A DNA stretch of 60,000 bases from Owenia fusiformis. Its lineage: Eukaryota; Annelida; Polychaeta; Sabellida; Oweniidae. The notes under the pieces are model-generated. The model did not search any database and had not been told where the DNA came from. It saw only the letters and a program-made list of their open reading frames with translations. Both the position numbers and the translations under genes were made by a program. Shown here one piece after another: positions 1-12,929 of the stretch. The first letter of the stretch is position 1, and each line of letters begins with the position of its first letter. Where the stretch lies: positions 32,514,867 through 32,574,866 of the forward strand of contig CAIIXF020000008.1 of assembly GCA_903813345.2 (NCBI GenBank), given 5' to 3'.

Positions 1-2976
1 GAAATGAAACCATACATGTGTATAAGCGACCTAGATTAAGTGTAGACCTGCTGTTACATTTATTTTAGCGGTTAAAAGTTATTGTATAAATTTCATGTAA
101 TTTTTGAGTTTAATCCACTAATCCAGTCAAAGTTGACTGGTACAATGACTATGATCAAAACATTTTGGCAAAGTATAGTAAAACCGGTATAAGTATACTG
201 GATACCTCCCCTATTGTGAACAGGGGTTTCATTAGAAAACTTGACATGCTAAAATATATGAAAACAACAGTTGAAAGAATTAGGAAAAATTATAACTTTA
301 ACATATCATTACTGACAATTTATCAGTATGAACAGAATTCTTGGGTTGATCTCAAATAAAATACTCTGTATGAGATTTGGCAATAGTGCAAAAATGAACC
401 AGAATTATGCAATAAAATATAATAAATATATAAAACTGATGTATATCATATGTACTATGTTTAGTTTCATACAGTATATATATATAATGGGCCAAATAAA
501 ATAGGTATTTTTCACATTTCGTATGAAAATTTGAATAGAAATATTTGCAATCACGAATAATCCATCAACATTGAACTCCCCCTAAAAAAAACTAGCTCAT
601 GGAGTATTCAATTCAATATATTTTCACCACTGGTAATCCTTTGAAAGAAAGAATCATCCAGAGTTTCCAAAATCATTTGAATTTCTCCTAAAATGGATAC
701 CCTTTTCATTCATTTAAGTGAGCTTCTCTAAAGAGCTAAGAGAACCCTCTGTATTAAAGAGAACCAACAAAAGCTTTTCAGAGCTTGGATTAGAAACAAA
801 ACTCTGTGATCAGCGAAACAAATAGATGTAACAAACTGCAATACTTAACAGTAGAATGAGAAAATGAGTGTAAATTCAGATTTATTTTCTTTGGCCTAAT
901 GTTTGACACCTAATACAGAAGCATGGTCTTGTACTGCACACTATATACTAACCACAAGAACAAGTTTCACTAGACAATGTTTTAAAACAGGAAATATAGT
1001 CAAAAAGAGTGAAATCAGTGAGAAATAGAGTAAACAGGCGTGTAGTCAACACTTTAAATTATACAGAAATGAAAGAAATTCAGACAGTTCATTCAAATTT
1101 TAGAGAGAAATAACATGAAATGAAGATGATCTGTTCACAAACTTCAACATAGGCTGGTAATATGAGAGGTATGGATGAGTTCTTCAGCTGACAGTCTCTG
1201 TACATGTAAATGTTTGTGTAGATTATCCTTGGGAAATTGATTCTGATGGTCATGCCTTTTCCTCACTTTTCTCTCTAAAATTTGAATAAACTGCCTGATT
1301 TTCTGATGTTTCTATATAATTTAGAGTGTTAACAACATGCCTGTGTCAGTTATTCCTGGCTGATTACAGTCTTTTTTAGATTATTTTCAATTTTAAAATG
1401 TGCCTCCATGGCTTGTTTTGTGAGGGGTTAATCTGTGTTAAGCTGACAGCTGTTACTCATGATCTGTCTGGTGGTGTGGCTATTACACAAAGGGAAATAG
1501 GGGGAGGAGGTCAGGGTGGATAGTAGGTTGATTGGCCAGGGGTTTAGGGCCTTTAGGTCAGGGCAAATGTTGGCTGGTCAGGGGGAGGTCCTATGGTCAA
1601 TGTCAGGTCAGGTAGTCAGTGAGGTTTTAAGGGGTGTGAGACAAGGCAGAGAATGACAACTTATGATTGCAATCTTTTGGAAATTGGTCAGACACCCAGA
1701 GGCATGCAAATTGTGTGAAATTATCTACTAATTAGATCATTAGATTTACCAGTGGGAATACTGGTTATATTTAGGAAAGACTATGTACTTAGAAGCAAAA
1801 AGAATTGAGAAACAAACTGAACACAACTTTAAGAATATAAAACTGGGGGGGGGGGGCAGGATATGTTAGTAAGATGAACAAATACTAAATACAGTAAAAC
1901 CTGTGTATATTGAACATTGTTGGTAGGTATATTCAGTACAGAGAGGGGTATTTATACAGAAGACTGTGTGCCAGGTGTTCACTAGAGAGAGAGGTGTTCA
2001 CTAAGACATGATATATTGTAGCTATAAATAATAGCTTCCTTATATCAGTATATCTGATATCATGATATTAGTATATCATTTATGTAGAGGACATGTACTG
2101 AAAATCATCATGTCTGTTTGCTTTATTTTTTGTTTCCATTAGTTTCAATTCTACTTCCAATTTAAAAATCTTCTGACTGGTAAAGAGTGTTCTATGGCCA
2201 GAAAGTTGGTCAGTAGATTATATTCAAGGCTGGCCCTAGTATTGCTAATTTTACTTGAGAAACATCTTTATTGGTACTGTTTCCAATTAACCATGGGGCT
2301 GAATCATTTGATTCATCCAAATATCCTCTCTCAAAATACATCCTCTTTTAGTACTCGGAAAACAGTTTGAACAAATGTTTTAATTTAGCCATGTTTATTT
2401 CACTCAATTTCTCTCTAAAATTTGAATAAAGTGTCTGATTTCCAACATTTCTTTACAATTAAGAGTGTAGACTACATGCCTGTTTATTTCATTCCTTGCC
2501 GATTCCCATATTTTCCACTTTATTTTGCAATTTAAAACATGATCCAATGTCACTTTCCATTTGGTCAAAGTTGTGAATAAGATGAATATGACCACCATTA
2601 CATTTATTGGGGAAACAGGAATCTACCAAATGATGAGTCAAAATATTAGTCATTCTAGGATATCTTCCAGAGCCTTGAATTTTGATTTGATTATCAATTT
2701 CTGGATAGAATCAATGTAAAAGCAGCAAAGTGCAGTACTGTGCAAGATGTCAATGATTTTACCTGTAATCTGTTTCTCAATATACCAAAAGTATCATACC
2801 TGTACTATAATACCTTGAAAAATTCTCAATAATTGCAAAGGAAACAATATACTTATTTTTGAGACTTGGACAGCCAAGATTTACCTCTCTGAATTTTCTA
2901 GAATTAAATATTTTGGGTCAAACACATTATCTGACAAAGCATAAATCAATCAGCTTATGAAAACACAGATGCACAA
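1..2976. other. AT-rich non-coding stretch
   Basis: I see no gene with coding support here. The only open frames are short and show no domain. Contents include a GGTCAGG-rich patch near 1510-1630, a G homopolymer near 1845-1856, and the three related repeat copies listed separately. Confidence 0.5.
990..2545. repeat. three copies of a ~130-bp dispersed repeat (one inverted)
   Basis: A segment with the core tctctctaaaatttgaata occurs at about 1262-1400 and 2404-2545 in the same orientation, and as its reverse complement at about 990-1115. The copies stay alignable over about 130 bp (gagtgt..aca..tgcctgt block). On the - strand, the 2404 copy reads LDHVLNC..FIQILER, which resembles the C-terminal tails of LINE ORF2 proteins. 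These may therefore be decayed LINE 3' ends, but that assignment is weak. Confidence 0.4.
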
Positions 2977-3515
2977 TTACTCAGATGCTAGTAGGTAGTG
3001 TTGTCGCGATGTGCCATAATCGTACATCGATGCATCGGCAATTTTCAGTAGTAAACATCGATGCACATCAGAACAGAACAAATTAATAAGAGTACGCTAG
3101 TACATCCAGGAACTTCTAGTAACGGTGAAATGAAAGTAAAGTAAATTGTTTTAGATTAATGGTTCATTTCGACTAACTAAAACAGTTTTAAAGCGAAAGA
3201 ATATCAGAAAACATCAGAAAATGAAATAAGACATGAGAAAGGTAAGCGATTTGGGTCAAAATAAGATAAGAAAGGGTGATTTTTAGCAAATTAATTTTTT
3301 TTAAAAACATCGATGATTTGTTTCAGACATCGATGCATCGCCAGAATCAGCTTTGGCGATGTATATCGCGATGTATCGATTAATCGCGACAACACTACTA
3401 GTAGGTAGTTACAAGTTTCGCCACGAGGTGGCTGATTTGGTGGAAATAACGGCAGGGTTTTACAAAGTTCCCTTAAACTTGAATATTCATCAGTTTTAGT
3501 GGTTTACTTTTCATA
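2977..3515 (+). repeat. dispersed repeat interrupted by a hAT MITE
   Basis: The sequence before 2995 and after 3405 reads continuously as a repeat whose uninterrupted relative lies at 53211-53340. Shared blocks include tcgccac.aggtggctgat and cccttaaacttgaatat. The MITE at 2996-3397 splits this copy. Confidence 0.8.
2996..3397. mobile_element. hAT-type MITE, 402 bp, perfect 8-bp TSD
   Basis: Terminal inverted repeats are tagtgttgtcgcgat at the left (2996-3010) and its exact reverse complement at the right (3383-3397). Both ends continue into imperfect inverted cgatgcatcg motifs. The flanks are a perfect 8-bp direct repeat, ctagtagg, at 2988-2995 and 3398-3405. An 8-bp duplication is the hallmark of hAT transposases. 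There is no transposase ORF, so the element is non-autonomous. The unoccupied relative at 53225-53232 has cgagtagg once. Confidence 0.9.
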
Positions 3516-4567
3516 TTACCCTTATGTATCTTATAGTTATACAAATTAAAATATGTCCAGTAAAGGAAAATATTATCTGCCCAAAACAAGAAAAGATATT
3601 TCACTTTTTGTGATTTTACAACATGGGGTCTATGGGAAATCTCCCCAACCTAGAAGTCACATTTTCAAAGAAAATTAAATTTTCAAAGTTGATGAACTCT
3701 TTTCAAAACCACATTTCTAGCTTAGCTGTAGTTTTACATGTAGAGCCCAAACATGACATCTGTTTGACTGAATTTTGAATTTTTAATGATGAAAATCAAG
3801 ATTATTTCTACTCGCATCTAATCTATTTGTATAAATCCATCACTGGTAAACTATGGCATTGCATTATGTGGAAAGATGCAATAAGTATCAGAATGGTATG
3901 AATTAATCAAATTCCATAGCAATGAGTTATTAATACTAATCTTGCTAATATATGTAACAACAGCTCAGTTGAAGCTTGCCAGGTTTCTGTAGCCTACAGT
4001 GTATATCCAGTAAAAGGTGCTAATTACAAATCACACCCCCTAATCTGGGCTCCCTGTACACTCTATCATAACACACTTCTAGTTACATATCATGCAATTG
4101 TATTTCTTATCTGTACTGTCTCCTGAGGTGCAGGAATTCAGTTATTTATATTTTTATAAAAAGCTATCTTTTTCCCAGTTAGAACCCCCCCCCCCCCCCG
4201 CTACGCCTATGTACATGTAAAAGTCGCGATGCTAATAATAAAGTGTGCCACATTATTGCAATTAAAGCTTTGATGGAATTTTAAATACTGCCAAATATTT
4301 TAATTGATAACATTATTAAGGGTTAAACACAATACCCTGTCACAGCCTCTCTAATTGAAGTACATAACGCAAATAATTTATTTAACCAATTTTCTTTATA
4401 ATTTAAATTTTCTTTTGATGTATATTTTCATATTGAGTGTTTTAATATTCCTGTCTTTTGTCATATTTATTTTTGGAAAACAGCATTCTCATATACTTAA
4501 GCTTTCTGGGAAATCCAAAAAAGGAAGACAAGTCTAGATGATTTGAAGCAACATGTAGAGTAACAGA
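3516..4567. other. non-coding, nothing recognised
   Basis: AT-rich sequence with a C homopolymer near 4187-4199. There is no convincing ORF, RNA gene or repeat structure. The 60-75-codon open frames at 4355-4669 show no domain. Confidence 0.4.
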
Positions 4568-5196
4568 TTGCAGAGAGTGATGAGTAAAAATACAGGGTGT
4601 CAGAGTAAAAATACAGCGTATCAGGGTAAGAAACAGGGTGTCCTTTGTAATAATAATAATAGGTGTCATAGTAAAGGAAAATTACAGGGTGCCAGAGTAA
4701 AAATACAGGGTATCAGGGTAAAAAACAGGGTGTCATTTGTAATAATAATAATATGTGTCATAGTAAAGTAAAAATACAGGGTGCCAGAGTCAAAATACAG
4801 GATGTCAGAGTAAAAATACAGGGTGAGAGTAAAAATAAAGGGTGTCACAGTAAAATACAGGGTGTCAGATTAAAAATACAGGGTGTCAGAGTATAAACTT
4901 CTGGGTGTCAGAGTAAAAATACAGGGTGTCAGAGTAAAAATACAGGGTGTCAAACTGTAATAGAAATAATACAGGGTGGCAGGGTAGAAATACAGGGTGT
5001 TCTTGGTAATAATACTGGGTGTCAAAGTAGAAATATAGGGTGTTAGATTAAAATTACAGGGTGTCAAAAAAATCCATGATGTAAGAGTAATAATACAGGA
5101 TGTCAGAGTAAAAGTACAGGGTGTCAGAGTAATGATACAGGTTGTCAAGAGTAAAATACAGGGTTTCCTGGGTAATAATACTTGGTCTCAGAGTAA
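4568..5196. repeat. 21-bp minisatellite, about 30 units
   Basis: Degenerate tandem array of tacagggtgtcagagtaaaa-type units of about 21 bp. Some units carry an AAT trinucleotide expansion (taataataat). Because 21 is a multiple of three and the unit lacks stops in some frames, the array opens spurious frames on both strands, including a 92-codon - strand frame of repeated LTPCIFT. These are not genes. Confidence 0.9.
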
Positions 5197-6280
5197 GGTA
5201 TTTCACTCATGTCTTTAAATTTCCAATTAAGAATGGCACAGAATTTCTATGCCTAAAAAATTGCCTAACAGCCTATAAAAAATACCCTGTGTATTTTATT
5301 TATAAGTCATAATATTCTGTCGAAGCTTCTAGCTCAAAAGAACATATCATGTGAGAAGAGGAGGAAGAGGAAGAAGTAAATTACAGTAGCTCGCTCTACT
5401 AAATAAGACTACCGTCTGTATGAGTAATCAAAGGGTTAGATGGTCAACTATCACAGGCGTGGCCGCTGGTACACCTGGTACGCAAAGACATTTGAAAAGT
5501 TGTACCAGATCGTTGCAAATACACTCCAACCCCCCACACCCCCTGAATGCTTATTTTTGCTCTGCTCAACTCGTATCCCAGTGGTGGCGTACTCTCATAA
5601 AAATAGCACTATACCCATGTCGCCAATACATATTAACTCCCCAAACTAATGGTCAAATAAAATAAAATGCATTCACCAAATACGCGTAAATAAATATGTG
5701 AAAACAGAAATTTCACAAAACTTGTCAACTTCTCAACTGTCAAGTAAAAAAAAAGAATTGAAAGATTGAAAATGTCTGAGTTAGTTTCAAATGCAAATCT
5801 TGTCCTTCATACACATTGTCTTATCATAAATCTCAAACTGCTACAAACTAATATGATAACATAACTTACCAAATAAGACTGATCACCAAATACTCTTCAA
5901 ACTAGACGCAAAATCACTTTCTTCCACTGGTTTCCGAAAACTTCTTTCAACTTTTATCACCCACGTGACTCGTTTGACCTGTGAACTTTGAACCCGGAAG
6001 TAACCTTGAAGCACATGACAGAAAACAACAAAAAGATGCACGAAATATGCCTCAATCATTTGCTGCATTCTAAGAGATCCTGGTAAAAACATCTTATTTA
6101 TTTGAAACATTGATTAATGATACTTTAGTGCAAATTTTGCTGGAAGTTTGGATACAATTGATAGCGAAACAACTTGACAATCGATATTTAAATGAGACAG
6201 AATTTTGACTGTGAATTCTGAAGATTCAATATCATTGTACATGTACAGTACTGTACATGGCCATGGCGAAAATGGGAAAG
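5197..6280. other. non-coding; possible 5' leader of the AlkD-like gene at its end
   Basis: No supported gene. Near 6255-6285 the + strand reads atggccatggcgaaaatggg followed by aaag and gtaagta, a good splice-donor context. Spliced to an acceptor at 6519-6520 (ttacttgcag) this segment hits stops before the AlkD start, so it would be a 5' UTR exon at best. Confidence 0.35.
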
Positions 6281-6289
6281 GTAAGTACA

Positions 6290-6382
6290 AGCCCGTAGCC
6301 AAGATTTACCAGGGGGTGGGGGTGGGGGGGGCGTTTTACCAAAGGGGCAGCGGCCGCTCCCCCCCCCCCTTTGCTACGGGCC
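6290..6382. mobile_element. short TIR element with G/C-homopolymer core
   Basis: Inverted ends gcccgtagccaa (about 6291-6302) and ttgctacgggcc (about 6371-6382) bracket a G-run and a C-run. The layout resembles the small hAT-like elements at 25404, 26577 and 38361, but the TIR sequence differs. No target duplication was recognised. Confidence 0.45.
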
Positions 6383-6539
6383 TGAATTAGTAGTAAGCTA
6401 AGGAAGCTTATGAGATTACTGTATTTGATTGAAGCAATGATCGAATAATGATGTTATATGTACAGTACATGTATTTGCAATTGCAGTAGAAATCTACATG
6501 TATATATACTTTACTTGCAGAATAAAATCAATAAATAAA

Positions 6540-9102
6540 ATGCCAAAACTGACGACAAAGAAGAACAAGATGTTGGGGCATCTCTCAAGAACAGGAGCAG
6601 TCAAACAAGTGTATAGACAACTCAGGTCAAAATCTATCCCATCAACTGATAAAAGTGATGGAACCATACCCATAGCCGCCTCTGATACTCATGACACGAC
6701 CAACAAAGATATCAAAGCAATTATAAACAAGCTGACAAATTTGTACTCGCAGAATGCCAACGAGAAGAACGCTATTGCACAGAAGAAGTACATGAGGAAC
6801 CAGTTTGAGTTTTTTGGCCTTATGTCTCCAGAGCGAAAGCAAATTGACAAAGAGGTACGCCCTATACATGTATGTATACTTGATTCATCAGTGCCTGTTT
6901 GATTAAAGACAGTATCAGATCTATAGAGTTGACAAAAATGCAAGCAAAAAACACGTACAGTTGGCCTACCAATATATTCCTTATTTCCCAAAAGATCCGC
7001 AAAATGTTACAAATTGGTGATTCAAAGTGCAAAAATGGGAAAAACGAGTTAAAAATCTCTCAAAACAATTATTACATTACTGTAAAATTCTCTTGTTTTT
7101 CTGGAATAAAGTATGCACTTTGGTGATTTTTAGCAACAAATGATATGAGCAAAAATTGAAATACTTATTTTGTTTACCCTGCGCGCAGAGTCTAGTTATA
7201 AACTGAAGACGAAGCTCTCTTTTTATGAAGTGAAGTCGAACGAATGCAAAGGGTAAATTTTGTTTAGCCTGCTCGTTAAATCTGATTCTCTATTTAATAA
7301 CATCAACAAGACCTCGAGGATACCCTGCGTGCAGAGTCTAGTTAAACTACAGACGAAGCTCTCTTTTAAGAAGTGAAGTCAAACGAATGCAAAGGGTACC
7401 TCGAGGACTACCGCTAGCTAAAAATGTCAATGGTTACAGATCATGAATCCAATTTGCATTTGTGTCCAAAACAAATATTTGTGTCATGGAAGTGACAAGG
7501 GTGAGGCAATCCCAGATGAGACATTTCAAAAAGAAGCTGGTTAGACATGTATTTTATGGATTTGATCAAACAAAGCGTCTATGAAAATTTCTAGCGTTTC
7601 ATTGTGATCAGCTGTACATTTGCCCTTTTAAAAGAACTCATGCATTCAATAAACTGCATGCGGCGATATCAAATCATTCTTTTATCCTTTTTGTATTTTT
7701 TATTCCTATTTTAGGTTTTACAATGTTCTCCGAAACTTTCGTTAAAGGATACAAGAGAACTACTATTGTCGTTATGGCAACAAGACCAGAGAGAATTCCA
7801 GCAATTTGCCTTGACGTATGCAACCAAGTATAAAGAACGTCTGTGTGGGGAGACAATAAACGACTGTTTGGAATCGTTAGAATGTATTAAAAAACTTATA
7901 ACTACTAAAAGCTGGTGGGACACCATAGACATGCTTTGCCCAAAAGGTATAGTTTTAGAAATACATGTTTATGTATTTATCATTTCACCTTTTTTCAAGG
8001 ATACAGATATTGTTCTATTGATATTTCACGAGTATATAAAAATCATATCATCTGATTGGTAATATGAGTTTGTAGTCTTTTCAACTTTATTTTACAATCG
8101 TGCAATGGACCGCCATCATGCTGCCTTACCTTCTTATACGTTAAGCGACGCATGAGATGGACCGCTCTCATATCCCGGTTGAGATTTTCCATCCTCTGGT
8201 CCCTTCAAGATCTAAAATCTTCTTACTCTTTCCCCTGTGATAAGCAGCGGGGGGGGGGGCAACAAAGAGGTACGAATGCTAGACACCTGTTTTAAAGGAA
8301 GATGAGATTTTCTTGATCAATTAACATGTTGTAACTGAAAACAGTTGTAGGACACTTTATACTGAAACATAGGGCTGAGCTGTCCCCGGTAATGGATGAA
8401 TGGATCATGTCGGACAATATGTGGCTTCGGAGGTGCGCTATATATCATCAATTGTATTATAAAGAAAACACTAACCAGGACCAGTTATTCAGGTATATCC
8501 TCCTATTTGTATTGATAGCACTTGTTCACCAATAGTATTTGGTGGACATGTACCTTCTCTGCCAACCCCAGTCTCTTTAAATATGATGCGGATGGTCTCT
8601 ATGAATCATTTAGAGCCCGCCACAATAAGTAAAGCCCACTAGGTTTAATGGGTCGAAGTAGAGAAGGGGTCGCTGCAACCCGTAGGGACCCTCTTGCAAC
8701 GGACATGCTAACGTAACTGTTAAACAATAGTTGGTCCATGTACCTTGGTATATTGATAGATTTAAAGGAAATCACAAATCCCAAGTAAATGGAATGCTCT
8801 TTCAGTTTAAAGTCCACTGGGGCTATAATGAATGGGTGCAAATACATACCGGTAAGTAATTTGCAGCCATACAAACGTTGATTATTTTGACAAACTGCGT
8901 ATTTCTTTAATTTATTAATATTTCTCATTGCAGGTATTGTAAGGCCTGCGCTCACGAGAAGGACTTCTTCATTAGAAAGGTTATTGGATGGTCCCTCAGA
9001 TCCTACTTCAGAACAGACCCAGACGCTGTGAAGACATTTGTAAAAGACAATGAAATAATTCTTTCGACGTTGAGTAAGCGAGAAGCATTGAAGCATGCCT
9101 AA
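6540..9102 (+). CDS. AlkD-like DNA alkylation repair glycosylase, 4 exons, 287 aa
   Basis: HEAT-like-repeat DNA glycosylase of the AlkD (DNA alkylation repair enzyme) family. Known bacterial members excise positively charged alkylpurines without base flipping. Predicted exons are 6540-6854, 7715-7946, 8345-8492 and 8934-9102, all with GT donors and AG acceptors. Phases are 0, 1 and 2, and the total of 864 nt is exactly 288 codons. Family blocks are QFEFFGL.SPERK (exon 1), LWQQDQREFQQFAL and SWWDTID (exon 2), MDEWIMSDNMWLRR (exon 3) and EKDFFIRKVIGW..R (exon 4). The residues matching Bacillus AlkD Trp109, Asp113, Arg148 and Trp187 are W173, D177, R212 and W251; the spacings of 4, 35 and 39 are identical. 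The start is the ATG at 6540 (MPKLTTKKNK). It lies 20 nt after an AG acceptor with stops in the alternative joins, so an untranslated first exon is likely. Intron 1 carries repeats; a LINE begins about 150 bp after the stop. Confidence 0.88.
7168..7398 (+). repeat. two copies of an ~85-bp repeat in AlkD intron 1
   Basis: Copies at about 7168-7255 and 7320-7398 share ctgcg.gcagagtctagtta, gacgaagctctct and gaatgcaaagggta. A third, reverse-complemented part lies near 28867-28921 (ccctttgcatttgttcgact). This is a dispersed repeat of unknown class. Confidence 0.7.
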
Positions 9103-9252
9103 GACCGACACCAGACCATGGTCATTTTAATTTGACTCCGAATGTAATCAAGATTCGTCTTCGACTTTTATGATCAAAGATGGAAAAAATTGAAAATAAT
9201 TAATTTTGTATATGCAACTTCTATATTTTAAAAATAGTTTTTCAATAACGCT

Positions 9253-11528
9253 TTGTCAAAAAAAATTAATTTGTTTCTGCATCTTCCTTTAAGTGCTATA
9301 GTAACAGAAATCACACGCGCCAAACAAAGTGTCCATCCTGAAATTTTAAACCCGGCGAGTAAGAAAATAGTTCTGAGAATTTGGAACGCATTTGACATGT
9401 TTATTGCTATTGAAAGGTTCGACACATTTATTATAAAAGCGCCAGGTTGGGACATGATTTGTTCAGAGCACTTAAATAAAGGTGGCAGGTCGGTTTTAAG
9501 CGTAGTGATTGATGCAGAGTTAATTCCCGCGAGTTTTAAACTTGGCGTACTGTTACCAATCTTTAAAGGTGGCAATAAAGATCAGCTTAACAAAGACCAT
9601 CATCGTGGAATCACCTTAATGACAACATATATGAAGATGTTAGATCGTTTAATGCTGATGAGAAGTGAAAACTGCCCTCTGCTTGAGAAAAAGTCACCAA
9701 TGCAAGGAGTAGGACTTGAGAAATGCTCAAGCCTCCATACGTCATTGCTTACACGAGAGACTATTGCTCACGGACTCGAACAGGGTAATGACGTCATAGT
9801 GACGTCATTAGACATCAGGAAGGCATTCGACAGTGTTTGGCACAATGGCCTCATGTATAAGCTATACCAACAAGGCATCAACGGAAAACTGTGGTGACTT
9901 ATCAAAATGGCATATGATGGATACGAATGTGCTGTTAAAGTGTCTCATGAAGCCCCACTTTCAGATCCGTTCACTGTAGGAAAGGGGGTCCACCAGGGAG
10001 GAATCTCATCTATGAATTACTACGCAAGATATACGAACGATTTACTTAATCAGATTGAGAATAGTAAGATAGGATGTACCGTCAGTTGTGTTCAAACAAC
10101 TTGCCCCACATACGCTGATGATACTATACTTATAGCATATCATGCAACTTCAATGCAACGTATCCTGGATATTATATATGATTATAGTGTTAAGTGGCGT
10201 TTCCAATTCCACCCTGACAAATGTAAGTCGTTAATATTCAGTAACCATAGAAACGCGCCCAAACCATTTCTCACACTTGGAGGAAAACAGATTGAGGTTC
10301 TAGACTCGCTTCAACACGTTGGTTTACCGTTATGTCACAAGCCGAGCCCAGAATTCATTGATGGTGCGATTTCAAAAGGCAGACGGACAATGGCAGCATA
10401 TATTGGAGTAACATCATCGTGTAACAACCCTACCAATCCACTCACTGCTTCTAGACTATATTGGTCCATATGTGTTCCGTCAATGACCTATGGGTTTGAA
10501 CTTTTATCGTTGAGTGAGTCTGACTTAACAAAACTTGAAGCAGGGCACAGATCTATCTCGAAGCGACTGCAAGGATTGCCTGATAATACACCGACACCAG
10601 CCTGAACATCCTCCATTGGATGGCAGTCCTTACCAGCTAAAGTGGTAATTAGCAAGCTAATGCCCCTGTGGCAACTATGAACATTACCTATGTCTAATGT
10701 CTACAAGAAAATAACTGTAATAAGACTTATATTTGCACAATACTTTACTCTCCATAGCCTTTCACCGTTAGGCGATTGTCTAAAAGTAGCAAAAGCTTAT
10801 AGATTAGATGAGGCAATATATGGAATCCTAAATGGGGAAAGTGTGAGTAAATCCAGCTGGAAACGACAAGTAAAATTTGCGATAGAAGAATATGAAACCA
10901 ACAAATGGAGACTGAACTGCTTAGCTTATGAAAACCTCACATTATTTAAAACAGTGCATCAATTCATTAAACCACTTATTTGGTGGCAATTGGCAAAAAA
11001 GGATCCAGGGACTCTCCGGAACTGCAGATTAATGGTAATATTGTTAACTGGAGGTGGAGCTCTTATGACAAATGTTAAAAGGTGGTCGGGTGGTCTGGAA
11101 TCAGATCTATGCATGGTATGCAAATTGGCTCCAGAAACGTTACAGCATTTAATTCTTGATTGTTCAGGACATGTTAATGAGCGCATAGAAATATTAAATA
11201 TCTGTAAAAAGTTATTTCCGAATCAACCCCTCCCCCCTAGTAGTGTATTGTTGCCAATTATATTTGGCGCGGATTCGATACTTTGTGATGTAGAATATGA
11301 TATTATATGTAAATCTGTATATAAAATGTATCTAAATAGGCCTAAAAACAGGTATTTTACATAGTAACTATAAGGCTTAAGCGGTAATCACCAATTGATG
11401 ATATTATAATTGAATGTGTTTTCCCCTACTTAACCTGTATAGCTTAGTTTTATTTTCTATGATTTTATTATAACTTATATGTATACACATCATTATTGGT
11501 GGATAAAATAAACATAAATAAATAAAAA
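9253..11528 (+). mobile_element. decayed non-LTR retrotransposon (LINE), RT with three in-frame stops
   Basis: One reading frame runs from about 9253 to 11364 and is broken only by in-frame stops near 9895, 10603 and 10657; there is no frameshift. Reverse-transcriptase landmarks are LDIRKAFDSVWH (motif A), VHQGG and YADD at 10111-10122 (catalytic Asp pair). The C-terminal part has a C-x2-C-x8-H-x4-C knuckle (CMVCKLAPETLQHLILDC) typical of LINE ORF2 tails. The 3' end is an ataaataaataaaa microsatellite rather than a long poly(A). No endonuclease domain is present: the frame starts within RT, so the copy is 5'-truncated. It begins within 150 bp of the AlkD stop codon. The clade is not assigned. 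Confidence 0.9.
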
Positions 11529-12599
11529 CAGCTATATGATTTATATTCCAGTAGTTGAAATTGAGCGTGTTCTTCTTCGCTTTCGGACATTAGTATGATA
11601 CTAGTACTACTTTATTACCTTGAAGTACACATCATACTTATGTCCGATCATAAGTTCGAATAATAGTTGTGTTTCAAATAGACGTACACGAGACCAATGT
11701 TAAGGCTACCAGGGAGAATCGGACCTGGAGGCCTTACTATTTATACAAGTTTTTTCTGTTTTGAAAAATTCGATATGTGATGTATATTTTTTAGTTTTTC
11801 AAAGTAATCTACAAATATTTCGTTGCAGTTTTATCTTTTATCGTTATTTCAATCACCGTCATCACTATTCAAACGAGTTACTTTGAAATATCAAGACGTC
11901 GTGCTATTCTCATTCTTATAGAACTCAATGTGACTGTCATTCACCATTTATAAAGCAGTAAAAAATTAATTTGCTTCATGGGTGGCAACATTTTTCTAAT
12001 TTCCCGGTGAATGTCGAGTCTGGTATCATACGAATGTAATTTTAGGCGATCTGTCTGCATGGGGTGTAACTTTTAACTATGCACGTAGTCATAATTAAGA
12101 CTAGACGATCTCGCCCTCTATACATTGGCTCTGAATAAAATTTCTCTCGGGTTAAAACGTTCTTTGTAAGACCAGTGATGGTGTTCAGTATATTGAGGCA
12201 AAGATATGTTTAAAAAAGTGTCAACGTGTCTCCTTGAATACTATATTGTGGTGTGGAAGGAACTAATGTATTCAGATTTTTTCATCCGAGGAATTTCCCC
12301 TTTTGATATTTTTCTGTTGTCCCTTTCAAATGCTTCCTCTTCCCGTCTGTAATGCAGGGGGTGGAAACGCGTAGAGTAGTTTTGTTCGAAAGGCATGTAG
12401 ATGTAGTTTCATTTGGTTTTATGTTTTCTGTGAACGTTTCGTATTGTGTTTGCTCTCCTGCCAATACGCTCATCACATTCTCATTACTTTGGGGAACCAT
12501 TCCCTCGTTATTTAGTGACAGTCACCCATCTAGTTTTTATAAATTTTGGGGTTAAATAAAGAAATATTTTTATTTTGAACAAAAAATCCTTGATTAACC
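11529..12599. other. non-coding, nothing recognised
   Basis: No coding potential beyond short frames, and no clear repeat. Confidence 0.4.
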
Positions 12600-12710
12600 T
12601 TACATGAGTGAATACCGAATGTTTACACTACATGTTTGACTACCGAATGTTTACCCTACATGTTTGACTACCAAATGTTTACCCTACATGTGTGACTACC
12701 GAATTTTTAC
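12600..12710. repeat. 28-bp tandem repeat, 4 copies
   Basis: The motif taccgaatgttta recurs at 12613, 12641, 12669 (one change) and 12697 (diverged) with exact 28-bp spacing. The rest of the unit is ccctacatgtttgac. Confidence 0.9.
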
Positions 12711-12891
12711 CTGATGTTTTTGGAATGTGATGAGCCTATTGACAGATGAGAAAATATTAAAAATATATGTCCACACACCTATTTAATTTTTGAATAAAGA
12801 TGACAATTTTTGTAATGTATTTCCTGGACCAGCTCCTTGAAAATAGAACAAAGAAAAAACAAACAAAATACTGTTGATATGGTTATATCAG

Positions 12892-12929
12892 TGACGTTAT
12901 TCATGAAATTATTTTCAATTATTACGTCA
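12892..12929. promoter_or_regulatory. paired CRE/ATF-like half-sites upstream of the 641-codon ORF
   Basis: tgacgtta at 12892-12899 and ttacgtca at 12922-12929 are exact inverted half-sites 22 bp apart, about 120-155 bp before the ATG at 13048. A further tacgtcatca lies against the start codon near 13039-13048. CREB/ATF factors bind TGACG cores. The promoter role is inference. Confidence 0.25.

Noticed and set aside
4870-5148. 92-codon - strand frame with LTPCIFT repeats
   Set aside because: Produced by the 21-bp minisatellite, which is open on both strands because its period is a multiple of three.
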